Assembly: GCA_035764005.1 (NCBI GenBank)
Contig: DASTZZ010000096.1
Span: 1-43,602 of the forward strand
DNA: 43,602 nucleotides
Source of the DNA: Terriglobales bacterium
Lineage (GTDB): Bacteria > Acidobacteriota > Terriglobia > Terriglobales > Acidobacteriaceae
Reading direction: 5' to 3'
Position numbers and translations under genes: made by a program. The notes beneath the pieces are model-generated. The model saw only the letters and a list, made by a program, of their open reading frames with translations. It was not told where the DNA came from and made no database searches. Positions 1 through 8,404 of the stretch are shown in pieces; position 1 is the first letter of the stretch, and every line of letters begins with the position of its first letter.

Positions 1-527
1 CCTAAGGGAAGGTCATCGTACCATTTTGGAAGTCGCCGTCTAGGGTTGCTAAACTGGACTGCGTTGATCGCCAGGATCTCTCCCATTTTTCCCTGCTCAA
101 GCTCCAAACAAAGGCGGCGAGTAGAGCGGGCGAATTGAAAGTTATGAACGATCGCAAGCCTTCGATCCTGCTTAGCCGCTAGGCTCACCATTTGCTCACC
201 CTCAGCCACCGACATGGCAAACGGCTTTTCGGTCAAGATGTGTTTCCTGAGCTGCAAGGCCTCGGTTACAACTGAAAAATGACTCATCGGTGCAGTCGCC
301 ACAGTAATGACATCGACTTCTGATAACCAATCGATGTCGCTCAGGACAGATGTCTCTGCAAATCTTGGGTAGCCTCTGCGATCCGCCACCCTCTTCGCAA
401 TGCCAGGTGTGTGATCAATGACACCAATGACTTCAAAGTCTTCGCTCCGATCCAGTACCGGCAAATGCCTGTGGAGCGCCACCCATCCCAAGCCAACTGC
501 TGCTACCCGTATCTTTTTTAGAGGCAC
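1..527 (-). CDS. Gfo/Idh/MocA-family oxidoreductase, 3'-truncated by window edge
   Basis: About 175 N-terminal residues are visible; the C-terminus lies outside the window. The protein opens with a Rossmann nucleotide-binding segment (KKIRVAAVGLGWVALHRHLP) and carries the family hallmark EKPFAMS around residues 98-104, where the lysine is the usual catalytic/NAD-proximal residue. These enzymes are NAD(P)-dependent sugar or inositol oxidoreductases. An in-frame stop lies upstream at about 581-583 and no ATG follows it, so the GTG at 527 is the best start. It is 54 bases downstream of a methyltransferase and a GT2 gene on the same strand, so a role in nucleotide-sugar or surface-glycan chemistry is inferred. 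The substrate cannot be told from the sequence. Confidence 0.85.
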   Translation of the reverse strand, partial: MPLKKIRVAAVGLGWVALHRHLPVLDRSEDFEVIGVIDHTPGIAKRVADRRGYPRFAETSVLSDIDWLSEVDVITVATAPMSHFSVVTEALQLRKHILTEKPFAMSVAEGEQMVSLAAKQDRRLAIVHNFQFARSTRRLCLELEQGKMGEILAINAVQFSNPRRRLPKWYDDLPL

Positions 528-581
528 AGCGTCCTCAGACGATTCTGAATACTTTGCCGAAGCAGGTTCGCGCGAACAGCA

Positions 582-1424
582 CTAGTTGTCTGTATGAGCA
601 TCTGTGCCCTTTGTTGCCTCGATTAGCAAACAGCCACAAACAGAGTTGGTGCTCTTGAAACCGAAATCCATGACGGCCGCAACGGATTTTGCGATTACAC
701 GTGGTAGTGTCAGCGCAGAATTACGGATACCGAGTCTCCTCTGCAGTTCGATCGGCTGTTTCCTCTTCCGCACGAACTGATAGAGAATCCCACTGGTAAG
801 GCGCGCGATCAATTCCCATCTACGCAATTGGTCTCGACTTAAATAACCGTGGTGGTGGATTATGTTTAATCCCCTCGATCCCAAATGGTCAGACCAGTCT
901 CCTATGCCCCAATATCGCAAATGGGCACACCGCTCGTCAGTGTCACGGAGGTATGATTCGCGTTTTCCAAATAGGGGTCCTTTTAGACAGTCGTGAAAAT
1001 CCGGCCCCGGAACGGTGAATAGGAAACGACCGCCACACCGAAGTACACGCGCAATCTCCGACAAGGAGAGATGGATGTTCTCTAGGTGTTCGAGAACTGA
1101 ATTCGAAAACACAAAATCAAAAGTGCTATTTTCAAAAGGTAGGCTGTTGGCTGTGCCCGTCAATACTTGGCGATAAATACCCCGCTTTCTCGCAATTGAG
1201 CTCTCCTTCGCATCAATATCAATTCCAACTAAATTACGTGAACCAACGTGGCCGATCAGAATAGACGTCAAGTGCCCATCACCGCAGCCAAGATCTAAAC
1301 CGATCCCGCATGGCAATCCGTATCGAATGACCTCTTCGATTTCAACAGCTCGCCAATAATTGGTTGCAGGTTGGCTGGGAGCTTGCATCATGAACTCGGC
1401 TAAGAGCTGCTTGCGATTTCCCAT
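582..1424 (-). CDS. class I SAM-dependent methyltransferase (Methyltransf_11 type)
   Basis: 280 residues. Motif I of the Rossmann methyltransferase fold is clear (LDLGCGDG at about 43-50), followed by an acidic motif II (VGIDID), a motif with SLPFENSTFDFVFSNSVLEHL typical of Methyltransf_11, and RVLRCGGRFLFTVPG. The enzyme should transfer a methyl group from S-adenosylmethionine to a small molecule or glycan. It starts 6 bases after the GT2 stop on the same strand and probably shares its transcript. The neighbours suggest a lipid-linked sugar or polysaccharide substrate, but this is inference. The C-terminal 100 residues (basic, RKRKQP) do not match anything I recognise. Confidence 0.85.
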   Translation of the reverse strand: MGNRKQLLAEFMMQAPSQPATNYWRAVEIEEVIRYGLPCGIGLDLGCGDGHLTSILIGHVGSRNLVGIDIDAKESSIARKRGIYRQVLTGTANSLPFENSTFDFVFSNSVLEHLENIHLSLSEIARVLRCGGRFLFTVPGPDFHDCLKGPLFGKRESYLRDTDERCAHLRYWGIGDWSDHLGSRGLNIIHHHGYLSRDQLRRWELIARLTSGILYQFVRKRKQPIELQRRLGIRNSALTLPRVIAKSVAAVMDFGFKSTNSVCGCLLIEATKGTDAHTDN

Positions 1425-1430
1425 TTGGTC

Positions 1431-2642
1431 TTATCGCCGCCTAAGTCCAAGGATGCTTAGGAAAAAGCTGCTGAAGACGATCTGGGTTCCGAAAGTCAGA
1501 CAAAACACGGCAGGCATGACGACTCTCATCATTTGAACCGGATTCAAGGCGCCGAAACTTTCCCGAACCCAGTGAGACATTGCCCAGATGGAGGCGCTCA
1601 GACCTATTGCTATCAGAAACCCGCCGACTACCAAGCCAGACTCTAAATTGATCCAGCGAAATGCACGCGTAAGCCGCGGATCCTTAGGCAGCAACCCTTC
1701 CGTGATTGCGAATACTTTCGTGAAAGTCGCGAAAGTGATCAGCTGAAATCCCAAAAGTACAGAAATGAAGGCGTACAGCAGGGTGTGTACATCGAAGCCG
1801 ATGCCGTGAAACACGCGGGGTCCTGGGAGTAACAATGCACAGCCTATAAGTCCGGCAGCCACAAGCAAGATACCTGGATATAGAAAGAGCCACCGAGGGC
1901 TGTACATCAGAAGAAATCGCAGATGTCGCCAGCCATCTCTCCACGTACGCAGATGAGGTGGGCGGCTCCGCCCATCGCGAGATAGTGTAGTTGGTACTTC
2001 GGCAACGTTCATTCCGAGAAGGCTTGCCTTCACTACCATCTCGCTGGCGAATTCCATTCCGGTGGAACGAAGATCCATGCGCTCGACAGCTTCCTTGCGA
2101 AAGGCGCGTATTCCGCAGTGGAAATCGCCACATTGGGATCGGAAGAAGAGTCGTCCTACCCAGGTTAGAACTGGGTTTCCAAGATAGCGGTGAAGGAACG
2201 GCATAGCTCCCGGCCGAATCTCGCCGCGGAAGCGATTGCCCATAACGAGATCAGCACCAGCGTGCAATGGCTGAAGAAAATGATCGAAATGAGTGACGTC
2301 GTAGCTATCATCGCAGTCAGCCATGAGGATGTAATCCGCGCGAGCGGAGCGAATACCTGCGCGCAGAGCGCTCCCGTAGCCTCGTTCCGCTACTTCGACG
2401 ATGCGAGCCCCTTCGCTTGACGCAATGTCCTTGGACCCATCGGTAGAACCGTTGTCAGCAACAATCACTTCCCCGCGAACATGATATTTGCGCAGCGCCT
2501 CAGTCGCCTTTCGGACGCAATTTCCTACAGTTTCGGCTTCATTCAGGCAGGGAAACACAATTGATAATTGGGGTCGGGCGTCTCGATCCGCGGAGAGCGG
2601 AACCCGAAGCCGATATTGGACTTCATCAACTGTGGAATTCAT
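1431..2642 (-). CDS. family 2 glycosyltransferase, DPM1/GtrB-like with C-terminal membrane helices
   Basis: 403 residues. The N-terminal half is a GT-A domain: LSIVFPCLNEAETVG at 26-40, VADNGSTDGS at 61-70, and the metal/nucleotide-binding DxD region ADCDDSYD at 108-115. The C-terminal third has about four hydrophobic segments (roughly 246-270, 285-312, 330-352, 372-400), as in polyprenyl-phosphate hexosyltransferases. Such enzymes move a sugar from a nucleotide sugar to undecaprenyl phosphate on the cytoplasmic face of the inner membrane. It is divergent from a GT39-like transferase at 2812, the class that uses polyprenyl-phosphate sugars as donors, so the two may work in sequence. It heads the minus-strand group GT2, methyltransferase, oxidoreductase. 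Confidence 0.9.
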   Translation of the reverse strand: MNSTVDEVQYRLRVPLSADRDARPQLSIVFPCLNEAETVGNCVRKATEALRKYHVRGEVIVADNGSTDGSKDIASSEGARIVEVAERGYGSALRAGIRSARADYILMADCDDSYDVTHFDHFLQPLHAGADLVMGNRFRGEIRPGAMPFLHRYLGNPVLTWVGRLFFRSQCGDFHCGIRAFRKEAVERMDLRSTGMEFASEMVVKASLLGMNVAEVPTTLSRDGRSRPPHLRTWRDGWRHLRFLLMYSPRWLFLYPGILLVAAGLIGCALLLPGPRVFHGIGFDVHTLLYAFISVLLGFQLITFATFTKVFAITEGLLPKDPRLTRAFRWINLESGLVVGGFLIAIGLSASIWAMSHWVRESFGALNPVQMMRVVMPAVFCLTFGTQIVFSSFFLSILGLRRR

Positions 2643-2811
2643 GGACCCGGAGCTGCAACGATTCGGAGTTGGTCCCGGAGAGGACGTTGATGCCGAGTCT
2701 ACGACAGGCTGCCCCTTAACTGAGTACGATCCCGAGCACCTATATGGTTACGACGGTACTTGCTCTTTCGGACCAAGCGGATCTCAACGGCACCCTAATT
2801 TCCAAGGCATA

Positions 2812-4374
2812 ATGAAGAAAATCCACATGTCCAGCACGACAGCTAAGGAAATTTTCGCGGCGACCTTCGGCACGATCGAAGGCAAACGGAGCTCATCTGT
2901 CGCTGCACTTGATCGAAGCAGGGTGGAGCAAGTCACTCAAACCGTCGCACGCATCGCTTTAACGTTTGCACTAGCTTTCTCCGTCACCGATTGGTTTTCG
3001 GGGATCCGATCTCCGCTGTGGCTCGATGAAACAAACTCCTACTGGTCCATAAGTCAGGGCTTTGGAAAGATCTGGGCGCACCAGGGCCTCGCCTTTCCTA
3101 TTTACACGTACGTTCTCTGGTTCACTAAGACTCTATTCGGGTCCTCTGAAGTCGTGCTGAGGCTGCCTTCAGTCTTCGCGATGATTTCTGCGGCGTACGT
3201 CTTGTATTGCATCGCGAGAAGATTCTTCGAGTGGGACGTAGCCGGAATCGTAACCGTCATTTTCTGCGTTCATCCATTTGTGTCGTTTGCCGCAATTGAC
3301 GCGCGGCCATATGCATTCGCGACGCTCGCAGTCAACTGCTCTATCCTGGCTCTGCTGCGATGGATGGAGAGAAATACCACAGCGAGAGCGACTACTTTCG
3401 GAATCGCGCTTGGCAGCGTCTTCTACTTTCACTATCTCTTCAGTGTCATCCTGGGTGCTCTCGCGATCGTTTTTGTCGTATTCAAACGAAGAGAGTGGAA
3501 CAGTTACCAGCGTAACTTCGCGATCTCAATGCTACCCTTTGGCGTGATGATGTTGCCAGTCATTCCTCGCGTTCTATGGATAGCCCAGACGACGCAGTCG
3601 CATGTCTACCTCGGGCTTCCGCGGCCCGCGGATCTATTCATAACAGTAGTTCCTGGCAATGTTGGTTCGGTATTTGTAGGTGCCGTATTCATCGCTGTGA
3701 TTGTTGGGAAGTTAGGAGCACCGGAACATGAGCACCGAGCCACGATTCCTGCTTGCTTGGTGTTGGGGCTAGTCCCCCTTTTGTCTTTGTACGCAGTCAG
3801 TTTATACACGCCGGTGCACATCTTCGCGGAGCGCTACAGACTCGTCGCTTTACCCGGAGTCGCGCTCTGTTGGGGATTGCTGGTCAGTCGTCTCAATTCG
3901 AGGGTTGTGCGAACCATATTCTGCCTTGCATTGATTGCATTCACGTTTAATGAGTTCCCCGGCAAAACTTGGAAGAGCCACGGGTTTTCATGGAAAGACG
4001 CGTTGAATGTTGCGGATGCCAGCGCTGCCACAACTCATGCTCCCCTGTTGATCTGTAGCGGGCTGCGCGAATCGAGTTTTCGTCCGATGCCTACCACGGA
4101 CATTGCGCAGAGTGACTTATTCGCACCCCTCAGCTACTACAAAGTCCATGCGCCAGTGGTGCCCCTTCCACGCGACTTTAATCAGGAAACGAAACGGCAA
4201 GTGACAAGTTTTCTTGCGACCGCTATTCCCAATCGCGAGCGATTCCTGGTCGTCGGTCATACTGAATCTGAACAAACCACTAAATGGATCACGAGTGAAA
4301 CGGCGACGAGCTACCGGACGAGAGAGTTGGGGACATACGACGGAATGACGGTTACTGAATTCGTGCCGCGCTAG
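2812..4374 (+). CDS. GT39/ArnT-like integral membrane glycosyltransferase
   Basis: About 520 residues from the ATG at 2812. The frame is open further upstream (from 2488), but that part overlaps the divergent GT2 gene and looks non-coding. A weak AAGG precedes the chosen start, and the ATG at 2830 is an alternative. The first periplasmic loop has LWLDETNSYW with the paired Asp-Glu (near residue 72) that is catalytic in PMT/ArnT-type enzymes. About ten hydrophobic helices follow, then a soluble C-terminal domain of about 130 residues. The family transfers a sugar from a polyprenyl-phosphate donor to lipid A, protein or glycan at the outer face of the inner membrane. The acceptor is unknown. 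Confidence 0.8.
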   Translation: MKKIHMSSTTAKEIFAATFGTIEGKRSSSVAALDRSRVEQVTQTVARIALTFALAFSVTDWFSGIRSPLWLDETNSYWSISQGFGKIWAHQGLAFPIYTYVLWFTKTLFGSSEVVLRLPSVFAMISAAYVLYCIARRFFEWDVAGIVTVIFCVHPFVSFAAIDARPYAFATLAVNCSILALLRWMERNTTARATTFGIALGSVFYFHYLFSVILGALAIVFVVFKRREWNSYQRNFAISMLPFGVMMLPVIPRVLWIAQTTQSHVYLGLPRPADLFITVVPGNVGSVFVGAVFIAVIVGKLGAPEHEHRATIPACLVLGLVPLLSLYAVSLYTPVHIFAERYRLVALPGVALCWGLLVSRLNSRVVRTIFCLALIAFTFNEFPGKTWKSHGFSWKDALNVADASAATTHAPLLICSGLRESSFRPMPTTDIAQSDLFAPLSYYKVHAPVVPLPRDFNQETKRQVTSFLATAIPNRERFLVVGHTESEQTTKWITSETATSYRTRELGTYDGMTVTEFVPR

Positions 4375-4525
4375 ATCATCGTTTGCAGATGTGATTGGTG
4401 ATCGGCGACGATGTTGATGTGATGCCGTTCCAGGTGTTTGCTAGGGTAACAACAAACCTTTGCATCAACTCATACCCTGCGTTGCGGAATTGATATCGCT
4501 GTGCTAGGTGTTTTGTAGCGAAGCT
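4375..4525. other. intergenic spacer before ABC operon
   Basis: 151 bases between the membrane glycosyltransferase and the ABC operon. I see no convincing terminator or promoter. The reading frame of the ABC ATPase is open from a GTG at 4508 within this spacer, which is an alternative start. Confidence 0.4.
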
Positions 4526-5503
4526 ATGCTTGCCCTCGAGATCCTCGAACTAGAAAAAACATACACGGTTGGCTTTTGGCGGAAGACCAAAAAGGTTGGG
4601 CTTAAGCCATTTCATTTGGAAGTTCCGGCCGGAGAAGTTTTTGGTTTTCTTGGACCGAATGGAGCTGGAAAGACCACTACTCTCAAGCTCCTGATGGGGC
4701 TGACCTTTCCTACGGCGGGGGCCGCACGCATTCTTGGGCGCGACTGGCGCGATCCGGCTATTCGTGCGCGCATCGGATTCCTGCCTGAGCAGCCTTACTT
4801 CTACGATTACCTCACCCCGACCGAATTGCTCGATTACTACGGCACGCTGTCGGGGGTATCGGCTGCCGACCTACGCATTCGCATTCCTAAGCTGCTGGAA
4901 CGTGTAGGGCTCGCGGAACACGCTCGAGTCCAACTGCGAAAGTTTTCCAAAGGGATGCTGCAGCGCGTCGGCATCGCCCAGGCGGTTTTGCATGAGCCTG
5001 AAGTGGTGTTTCTTGATGAGCCCATGTCTGGACTCGATCCAGTCGGTCGGCGCGAAATTCGCGAATTCATTCAGGCGCTTAATCAGGAAGGCAAGACCGT
5101 CTTCTTCTCAACGCACATCCTGGCGGACGCGCAGGCGCTTTGTCATCGCGTATCGGTGTTGAACCGTGGGGAATTGCGCGGAGTCGGCGTCGTGGCGGAG
5201 CTTCTGGGCAAAGCGCGAAAGCGATTTGACGTGATCTGGGACATCGCTAACCCGCCCGCTACCGCGAACGGTACTGACCCGAAGCAGGTCGCTGCGGTGA
5301 CTCCCAAATTGGAAGCCATCGGCGTGAGTTGTCACGCGGCTGGGGATACCATTCGCGCCACCGTTGAAGAGGCGAAGCTGCAGGATGTGCTCAACATCGT
5401 GCGCGCCCCTCATGCTCGCCTCATCTCGGTGAATCCTGTTGGAGGCTCTCTCGAAGAATTTTTTCTGGAGCGTGTTGCAGACCGACCGGAGGCGCGCCCG
5501 TGA
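4526..5503 (+). CDS. ABC transporter ATP-binding protein (ABC-2 / CcmA-like)
   Basis: 325 residues from the ATG at 4526; a GTG six codons upstream (4508) is possible, and neither has a strong ribosome-binding site. Walker A is FLGPNGAGKTTT at about 41-52, the signature region is KFSKGMLQRVGIAQA, Walker B is VVFLDEPMSGLDP, and the switch histidine is in FFSTHIL. The C-terminal extension of about 100 residues after the ATPase core is typical of subfamilies that drive ABC-2 exporters. It is coupled by a GTGA overlap to the permease at 5500 and through that to a TPR protein. Substrate unknown; drug, lipid or glycan export are the usual roles. Confidence 0.92.
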   Translation: MLALEILELEKTYTVGFWRKTKKVGLKPFHLEVPAGEVFGFLGPNGAGKTTTLKLLMGLTFPTAGAARILGRDWRDPAIRARIGFLPEQPYFYDYLTPTELLDYYGTLSGVSAADLRIRIPKLLERVGLAEHARVQLRKFSKGMLQRVGIAQAVLHEPEVVFLDEPMSGLDPVGRREIREFIQALNQEGKTVFFSTHILADAQALCHRVSVLNRGELRGVGVVAELLGKARKRFDVIWDIANPPATANGTDPKQVAAVTPKLEAIGVSCHAAGDTIRATVEEAKLQDVLNIVRAPHARLISVNPVGGSLEEFFLERVADRPEARP

Positions 5504-6276
5504 GCAGCCGTCTTCGAGCAGTAGCTTTCAATACCTTTCGCGAGGCCGTGCGCGACCGCGTTCTTTACAACCTCATTCTGTTTGCGCTCTTGCTAGTTGC
5601 GTGCGCACCGCTTATCAGTGAGATCTCGGTTGGAGTTCAGCGCGTTCTGCTGATCAATCTGAGTTTGACAGCGATTTCCATTTTTGGAACTGTAATCTCA
5701 ATTTTTGTTGGAATCAGCCTCGTGTCGAAGGAGATCGAGCGGAAGACGCTGTATCCCGTCTTGGCTCGTCCCATCGGACGCGGAGAATTCATCGTCGGCA
5801 AATATTTTGGACTGGCCGGCACGCTTGCCGTGAACACGTTGGCGATGACCGTGGGTTTCTATCTCGTGCTATTTCTGATTATGAGGAATGTCGCGGCTGC
5901 CGACGCGAATGTACTGATCGCGATTTATTTTCTGCTTTTACAGTTCCTGGTTGTGATCGGATTGGCTTTGCTGTTTTCGTCGTTCTCGTCGCCATTGCTT
6001 TCTGCTTTGTTTACTCTGGCGCTCTTTGTGGCGGGAAGTTTTGCGCAGGATCTGCGCGGGTTTGCGGAAGCTGCCCACGGCGTGACCAGATGGTTCTCCT
6101 GGGCGGCTTCGTACATCGTGCCGAATCTGGACCGTTTGAATGTAATCACGCGTGCCGCCCACGATGAGAAGATTTCAGCAGTCCTGGTCGGGTACAACAC
6201 CATTTATGCGCTCTTGTACTCGTGCGTGGCGGTAAGCGCGGCCACGCTAATTTTCTCGCGCAGGAATTTGAAGTGA
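5500..6276 (+). CDS. ABC-2 type transporter permease
   Basis: 258 residues with about six hydrophobic segments. The amphipathic N-terminus (RLRAVAFNTFREAVRDRVLYNLILFALLL) and the cytosolic segment SKEIERKTLYPVLARPIGRGEFIVGKY are hallmarks of ABC-2 permeases of the NosY/ABC2_membrane_2 type. The GTG start overlaps the ATPase stop codon (GTGA), so translation is coupled. Its own TGA overlaps the GTG start of the next gene in the same way. With the ATPase it should form a dimeric inner-membrane exporter. Confidence 0.9.
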   Translation: MSSRLRAVAFNTFREAVRDRVLYNLILFALLLVACAPLISEISVGVQRVLLINLSLTAISIFGTVISIFVGISLVSKEIERKTLYPVLARPIGRGEFIVGKYFGLAGTLAVNTLAMTVGFYLVLFLIMRNVAAADANVLIAIYFLLLQFLVVIGLALLFSSFSSPLLSALFTLALFVAGSFAQDLRGFAEAAHGVTRWFSWAASYIVPNLDRLNVITRAAHDEKISAVLVGYNTIYALLYSCVAVSAATLIFSRRNLK

Positions 6277-7154
6277 GTCGACAGTCCACAATCGTCACTT
6301 CTCTGCTCCTCATCGCGTCGTTTGTTGCGAGCTGTTTGGTCTTGCAGCGCGTAGAGGCGTCGTACCCCAGTTCTTCGTTGGAAGACGTGCTGTTTATCTC
6401 GTCTCCCCAGTTTCTGAAACGCGCGAGTTTAGGGTACTCAGGCTTGCTCGCGGATATCTATTGGATGCGCGTCGTCCAATATTTCGGCGCCAAGCACCTG
6501 CGCAATTCGATGCAATACAAAGCACTGGCTCCGCTGCTTGATATCACAACCACTCTCGATCCACATTTAATCGTTGCCTATGAGTGGGGCTCGACGTTTC
6601 TGCAGCAGCCTCCTCCGAGCGGCGCCGGCGACGACGAAGCCGCAGTGGCTTTGGTACGCAAAGGGATTGAGAACAATCCGAATAATTGGCATCTCTACAT
6701 GACCCTCGGCTTCATTCAGTACCAGGGAATGCACGACTATTTGGCGGCGGCTAAAACGTTTGAAGAAGGCTCCCATGTTCCCCACGCGCATCCGGCGCTC
6801 AAGGTGATGGCGGCGAAGATGCTGACCGATGCAGGCAGTCTGGACACGGCGCGATTCATGTGGCAGAGCATTTATGATCAGTCGACAGACAAGGACATAC
6901 GGCGCAACGCGCAGTTACATCTGGCCTGCCTCCTTGTCGATCAGGAAGTCCCGGAATTGGAATCGCTTGTAGATCGTTTTAGAGCGAAATTTGGCCGCAA
7001 TCCGACTTCCTGGCGAGAGTTGATATCAGCTGGCGCTCTTCGCGGAGTGCCGCTCGACCCCACTGGTCAACCCTATGTGTTGGGAGCTGACGGAAAAGTG
7101 ACCGTATCGGATCCTAAGAAGCTTCCTTTCATTCATCAGGGAAAGCCAGCGTAG
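6273..7154 (+). CDS. membrane-anchored TPR-like protein coupled to ABC exporter
   Basis: 293 residues from the GTG at 6273, which overlaps the permease stop (GTGA). The longer frame starting at 6222 would run deep into the permease and is less likely. One N-terminal hydrophobic segment (about 8-25) is followed by LGYSGLLADIYWMRVVQYFGAKH, a conserved-looking helix, then helical TPR-like repeats (about 75-215). The C-terminus GALRGVPLDPTGQPYVLGADG resembles the DPxGxPY end of GspG-type pseudopilins. The bulk is predicted outside the cytoplasm. Its function is unknown; the strict coupling suggests an accessory subunit of the ABC system. Confidence 0.75.
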   Translation: MSRQSTIVTSLLLIASFVASCLVLQRVEASYPSSSLEDVLFISSPQFLKRASLGYSGLLADIYWMRVVQYFGAKHLRNSMQYKALAPLLDITTTLDPHLIVAYEWGSTFLQQPPPSGAGDDEAAVALVRKGIENNPNNWHLYMTLGFIQYQGMHDYLAAAKTFEEGSHVPHAHPALKVMAAKMLTDAGSLDTARFMWQSIYDQSTDKDIRRNAQLHLACLLVDQEVPELESLVDRFRAKFGRNPTSWRELISAGALRGVPLDPTGQPYVLGADGKVTVSDPKKLPFIHQGKPA

Positions 7155-7164
7155 CGGGCTCGCA

Positions 7165-7623
7165 ATGCCCGAAATACGCCAATATCGGCCCGACGATTTC
7201 GAACAACTTTGGGCACTCGATCAGGCCTGCTTTTCTCGAGAGATCGCATATTCCCGTGACGAGCTTGCGTATTACTTGAGAGCGCCGCGAGCATTGTGTT
7301 TCGTGGCTGAAGAAAACGGCGGGCCGATGGGTTTCATTTTGGGTCATCAACAGCGTGGAGGCGTGGGACACGTAGTAACCCTCGACGTTGCTCCTCAGGT
7401 CCAGCGAAGCGGCTTGGGATCAATTCTTATGAAGAAGCTTGAAGCCGGCTTCGCAACATTGGGCTGCGACTCTCTAATCCTTGAGGTGGCAGTAAACAAT
7501 CATCCGGGCCTGAGCTTCTATAAAAAGCACGGTTTTAGCGTCGTAAAGACCTTGCGGCGCTATTACCCCGGTGGTCTCGATGGCCTGCTGATGGGCAAAA
7601 AGCTGTCGACGCCAGTCCCTTAA
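7165..7623 (+). CDS. rimI: GNAT acetyltransferase, RimI-like (ribosomal protein S18-alanine N-acetyltransferase type)
   Basis: 152 residues. The acetyl-CoA-binding loop is VAPQVQRSGLG at about 75-85, the catalytic/leaving-group tyrosine lies in LSFYKKHGF (about 117-125), and the end RRYYPGGLDGLLMGK matches the YYPxGxDAxxM tail of RimI. RimI acetylates the N-terminal alanine of S18; related family members have other protein targets. It starts 10 bases after the TPR gene of the ABC operon and is probably co-transcribed. The usual RimI partners tsaB/tsaD are not in the window, so the exact substrate is uncertain. Confidence 0.8.
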   Translation: MPEIRQYRPDDFEQLWALDQACFSREIAYSRDELAYYLRAPRALCFVAEENGGPMGFILGHQQRGGVGHVVTLDVAPQVQRSGLGSILMKKLEAGFATLGCDSLILEVAVNNHPGLSFYKKHGFSVVKTLRRYYPGGLDGLLMGKKLSTPVP

Positions 7624-7683
7624 GTCGTTAGCTCTGCGGGTAATCAGATTTGTTGCAGCAGGAGGCGGATTTCCGCTCGTTAT

Positions 7684-8316
7684 TTACTCGCGAAATCCCT
7701 CCTGACCGATGAGCGGCACGAAGGCGCAGCCGTCGAGGCGAGCACGAAAAATTCCATCCCCGCTTTTTCTTACAAGAATTAAATCCTGTAGTTCTCGGCT
7801 TCCCACTGGCAGAACCATTCGTCCGCGTTCTGCAAGCTGCTCGACGAGAGCTGGAGGGATTTCTGGAGCGGCGGCGGAAACGATGATTGCATCGTAAGGA
7901 GCTGCGGGCGAGTATCCGACCGTGCCGTCGCCAACGACGATTTCGAAGTTCCTATAGCCGAGGCGTGCGAGGTGCTGCTGAGCCAATTCGGCGAGCGGAG
8001 CGTGGCGTTCGATGCTGATCACGCTCTGGGAGAGTTCGCAAAGCAGCGCAGTCTGGTATCCGGAACCGGTTCCCAATTCGAGTACGCGATCTTCAGGCCT
8101 CAATTCAAGCGCCTGAAGCATTGAAGCGACGATATACGGCTGGGAAATGGTTTGCGAACATCCGATGATCAACGGTCGGTCCTCGTAAGCATGTTCCTGC
8201 AGCTCAGGAGCCACGAATTCTTCACGTGGAACCTTGCGCATAGCAGCAAGAACAGCTTCGCTCGCGATTCCGCGCGCCTTGAGCTGGCGCTCGATCATGA
8301 GCTCGCGAGAGTCCAT
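7684..8316 (-). CDS. pcm: protein-L-isoaspartate O-methyltransferase
   Basis: 210 residues, normal length for the family. Diagnostic motifs are IGCSQTISQPYIVA at about 51-64, the SAM-binding ELGTGSGYQTALL at 80-92 and a C-terminal RMVLPVG (about 185). The enzyme methylates isoaspartyl residues that arise in ageing proteins and starts their repair in the cytoplasm or periplasm. It lies downstream of the tamB-like gene on the same strand, separated by an 88-base gap that is filled by a hairpin of ACAGG words. Co-transcription with the outer-membrane assembly operon is possible but not shown. Confidence 0.93.
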   Translation of the reverse strand: MDSRELMIERQLKARGIASEAVLAAMRKVPREEFVAPELQEHAYEDRPLIIGCSQTISQPYIVASMLQALELRPEDRVLELGTGSGYQTALLCELSQSVISIERHAPLAELAQQHLARLGYRNFEIVVGDGTVGYSPAAPYDAIIVSAAAPEIPPALVEQLAERGRMVLPVGSRELQDLILVRKSGDGIFRARLDGCAFVPLIGQEGFRE

Positions 8317-8321
8317 AGCGG

Positions 8322-8389
8322 ACAGGTTACAGGGAACAGGGGACAGGGAACAGGGTTACGAATTGGTTTCCCTGTTTCCTGTAACCTGT
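8322..8389. repeat. inverted repeat of ACAGG-type words
   Basis: Two 19-base arms (8322-8340 and 8371-8389) are complementary at 18 of 19 positions, with a 30-base spacer that itself holds more copies of GGGAACAGG/GGGACAGG. The words repeat with a period of about 7-8 bases. A partial copy (GGTTACAGGGAACAG) occurs at about 18436-18450, upstream of the HAD gene. As RNA this gives a strong hairpin between tamB and pcm, which could terminate, attenuate or protect the transcript. Confidence 0.8.
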
Positions 8390-8404
8390 GACCTGTTCCC
8401 TCAC

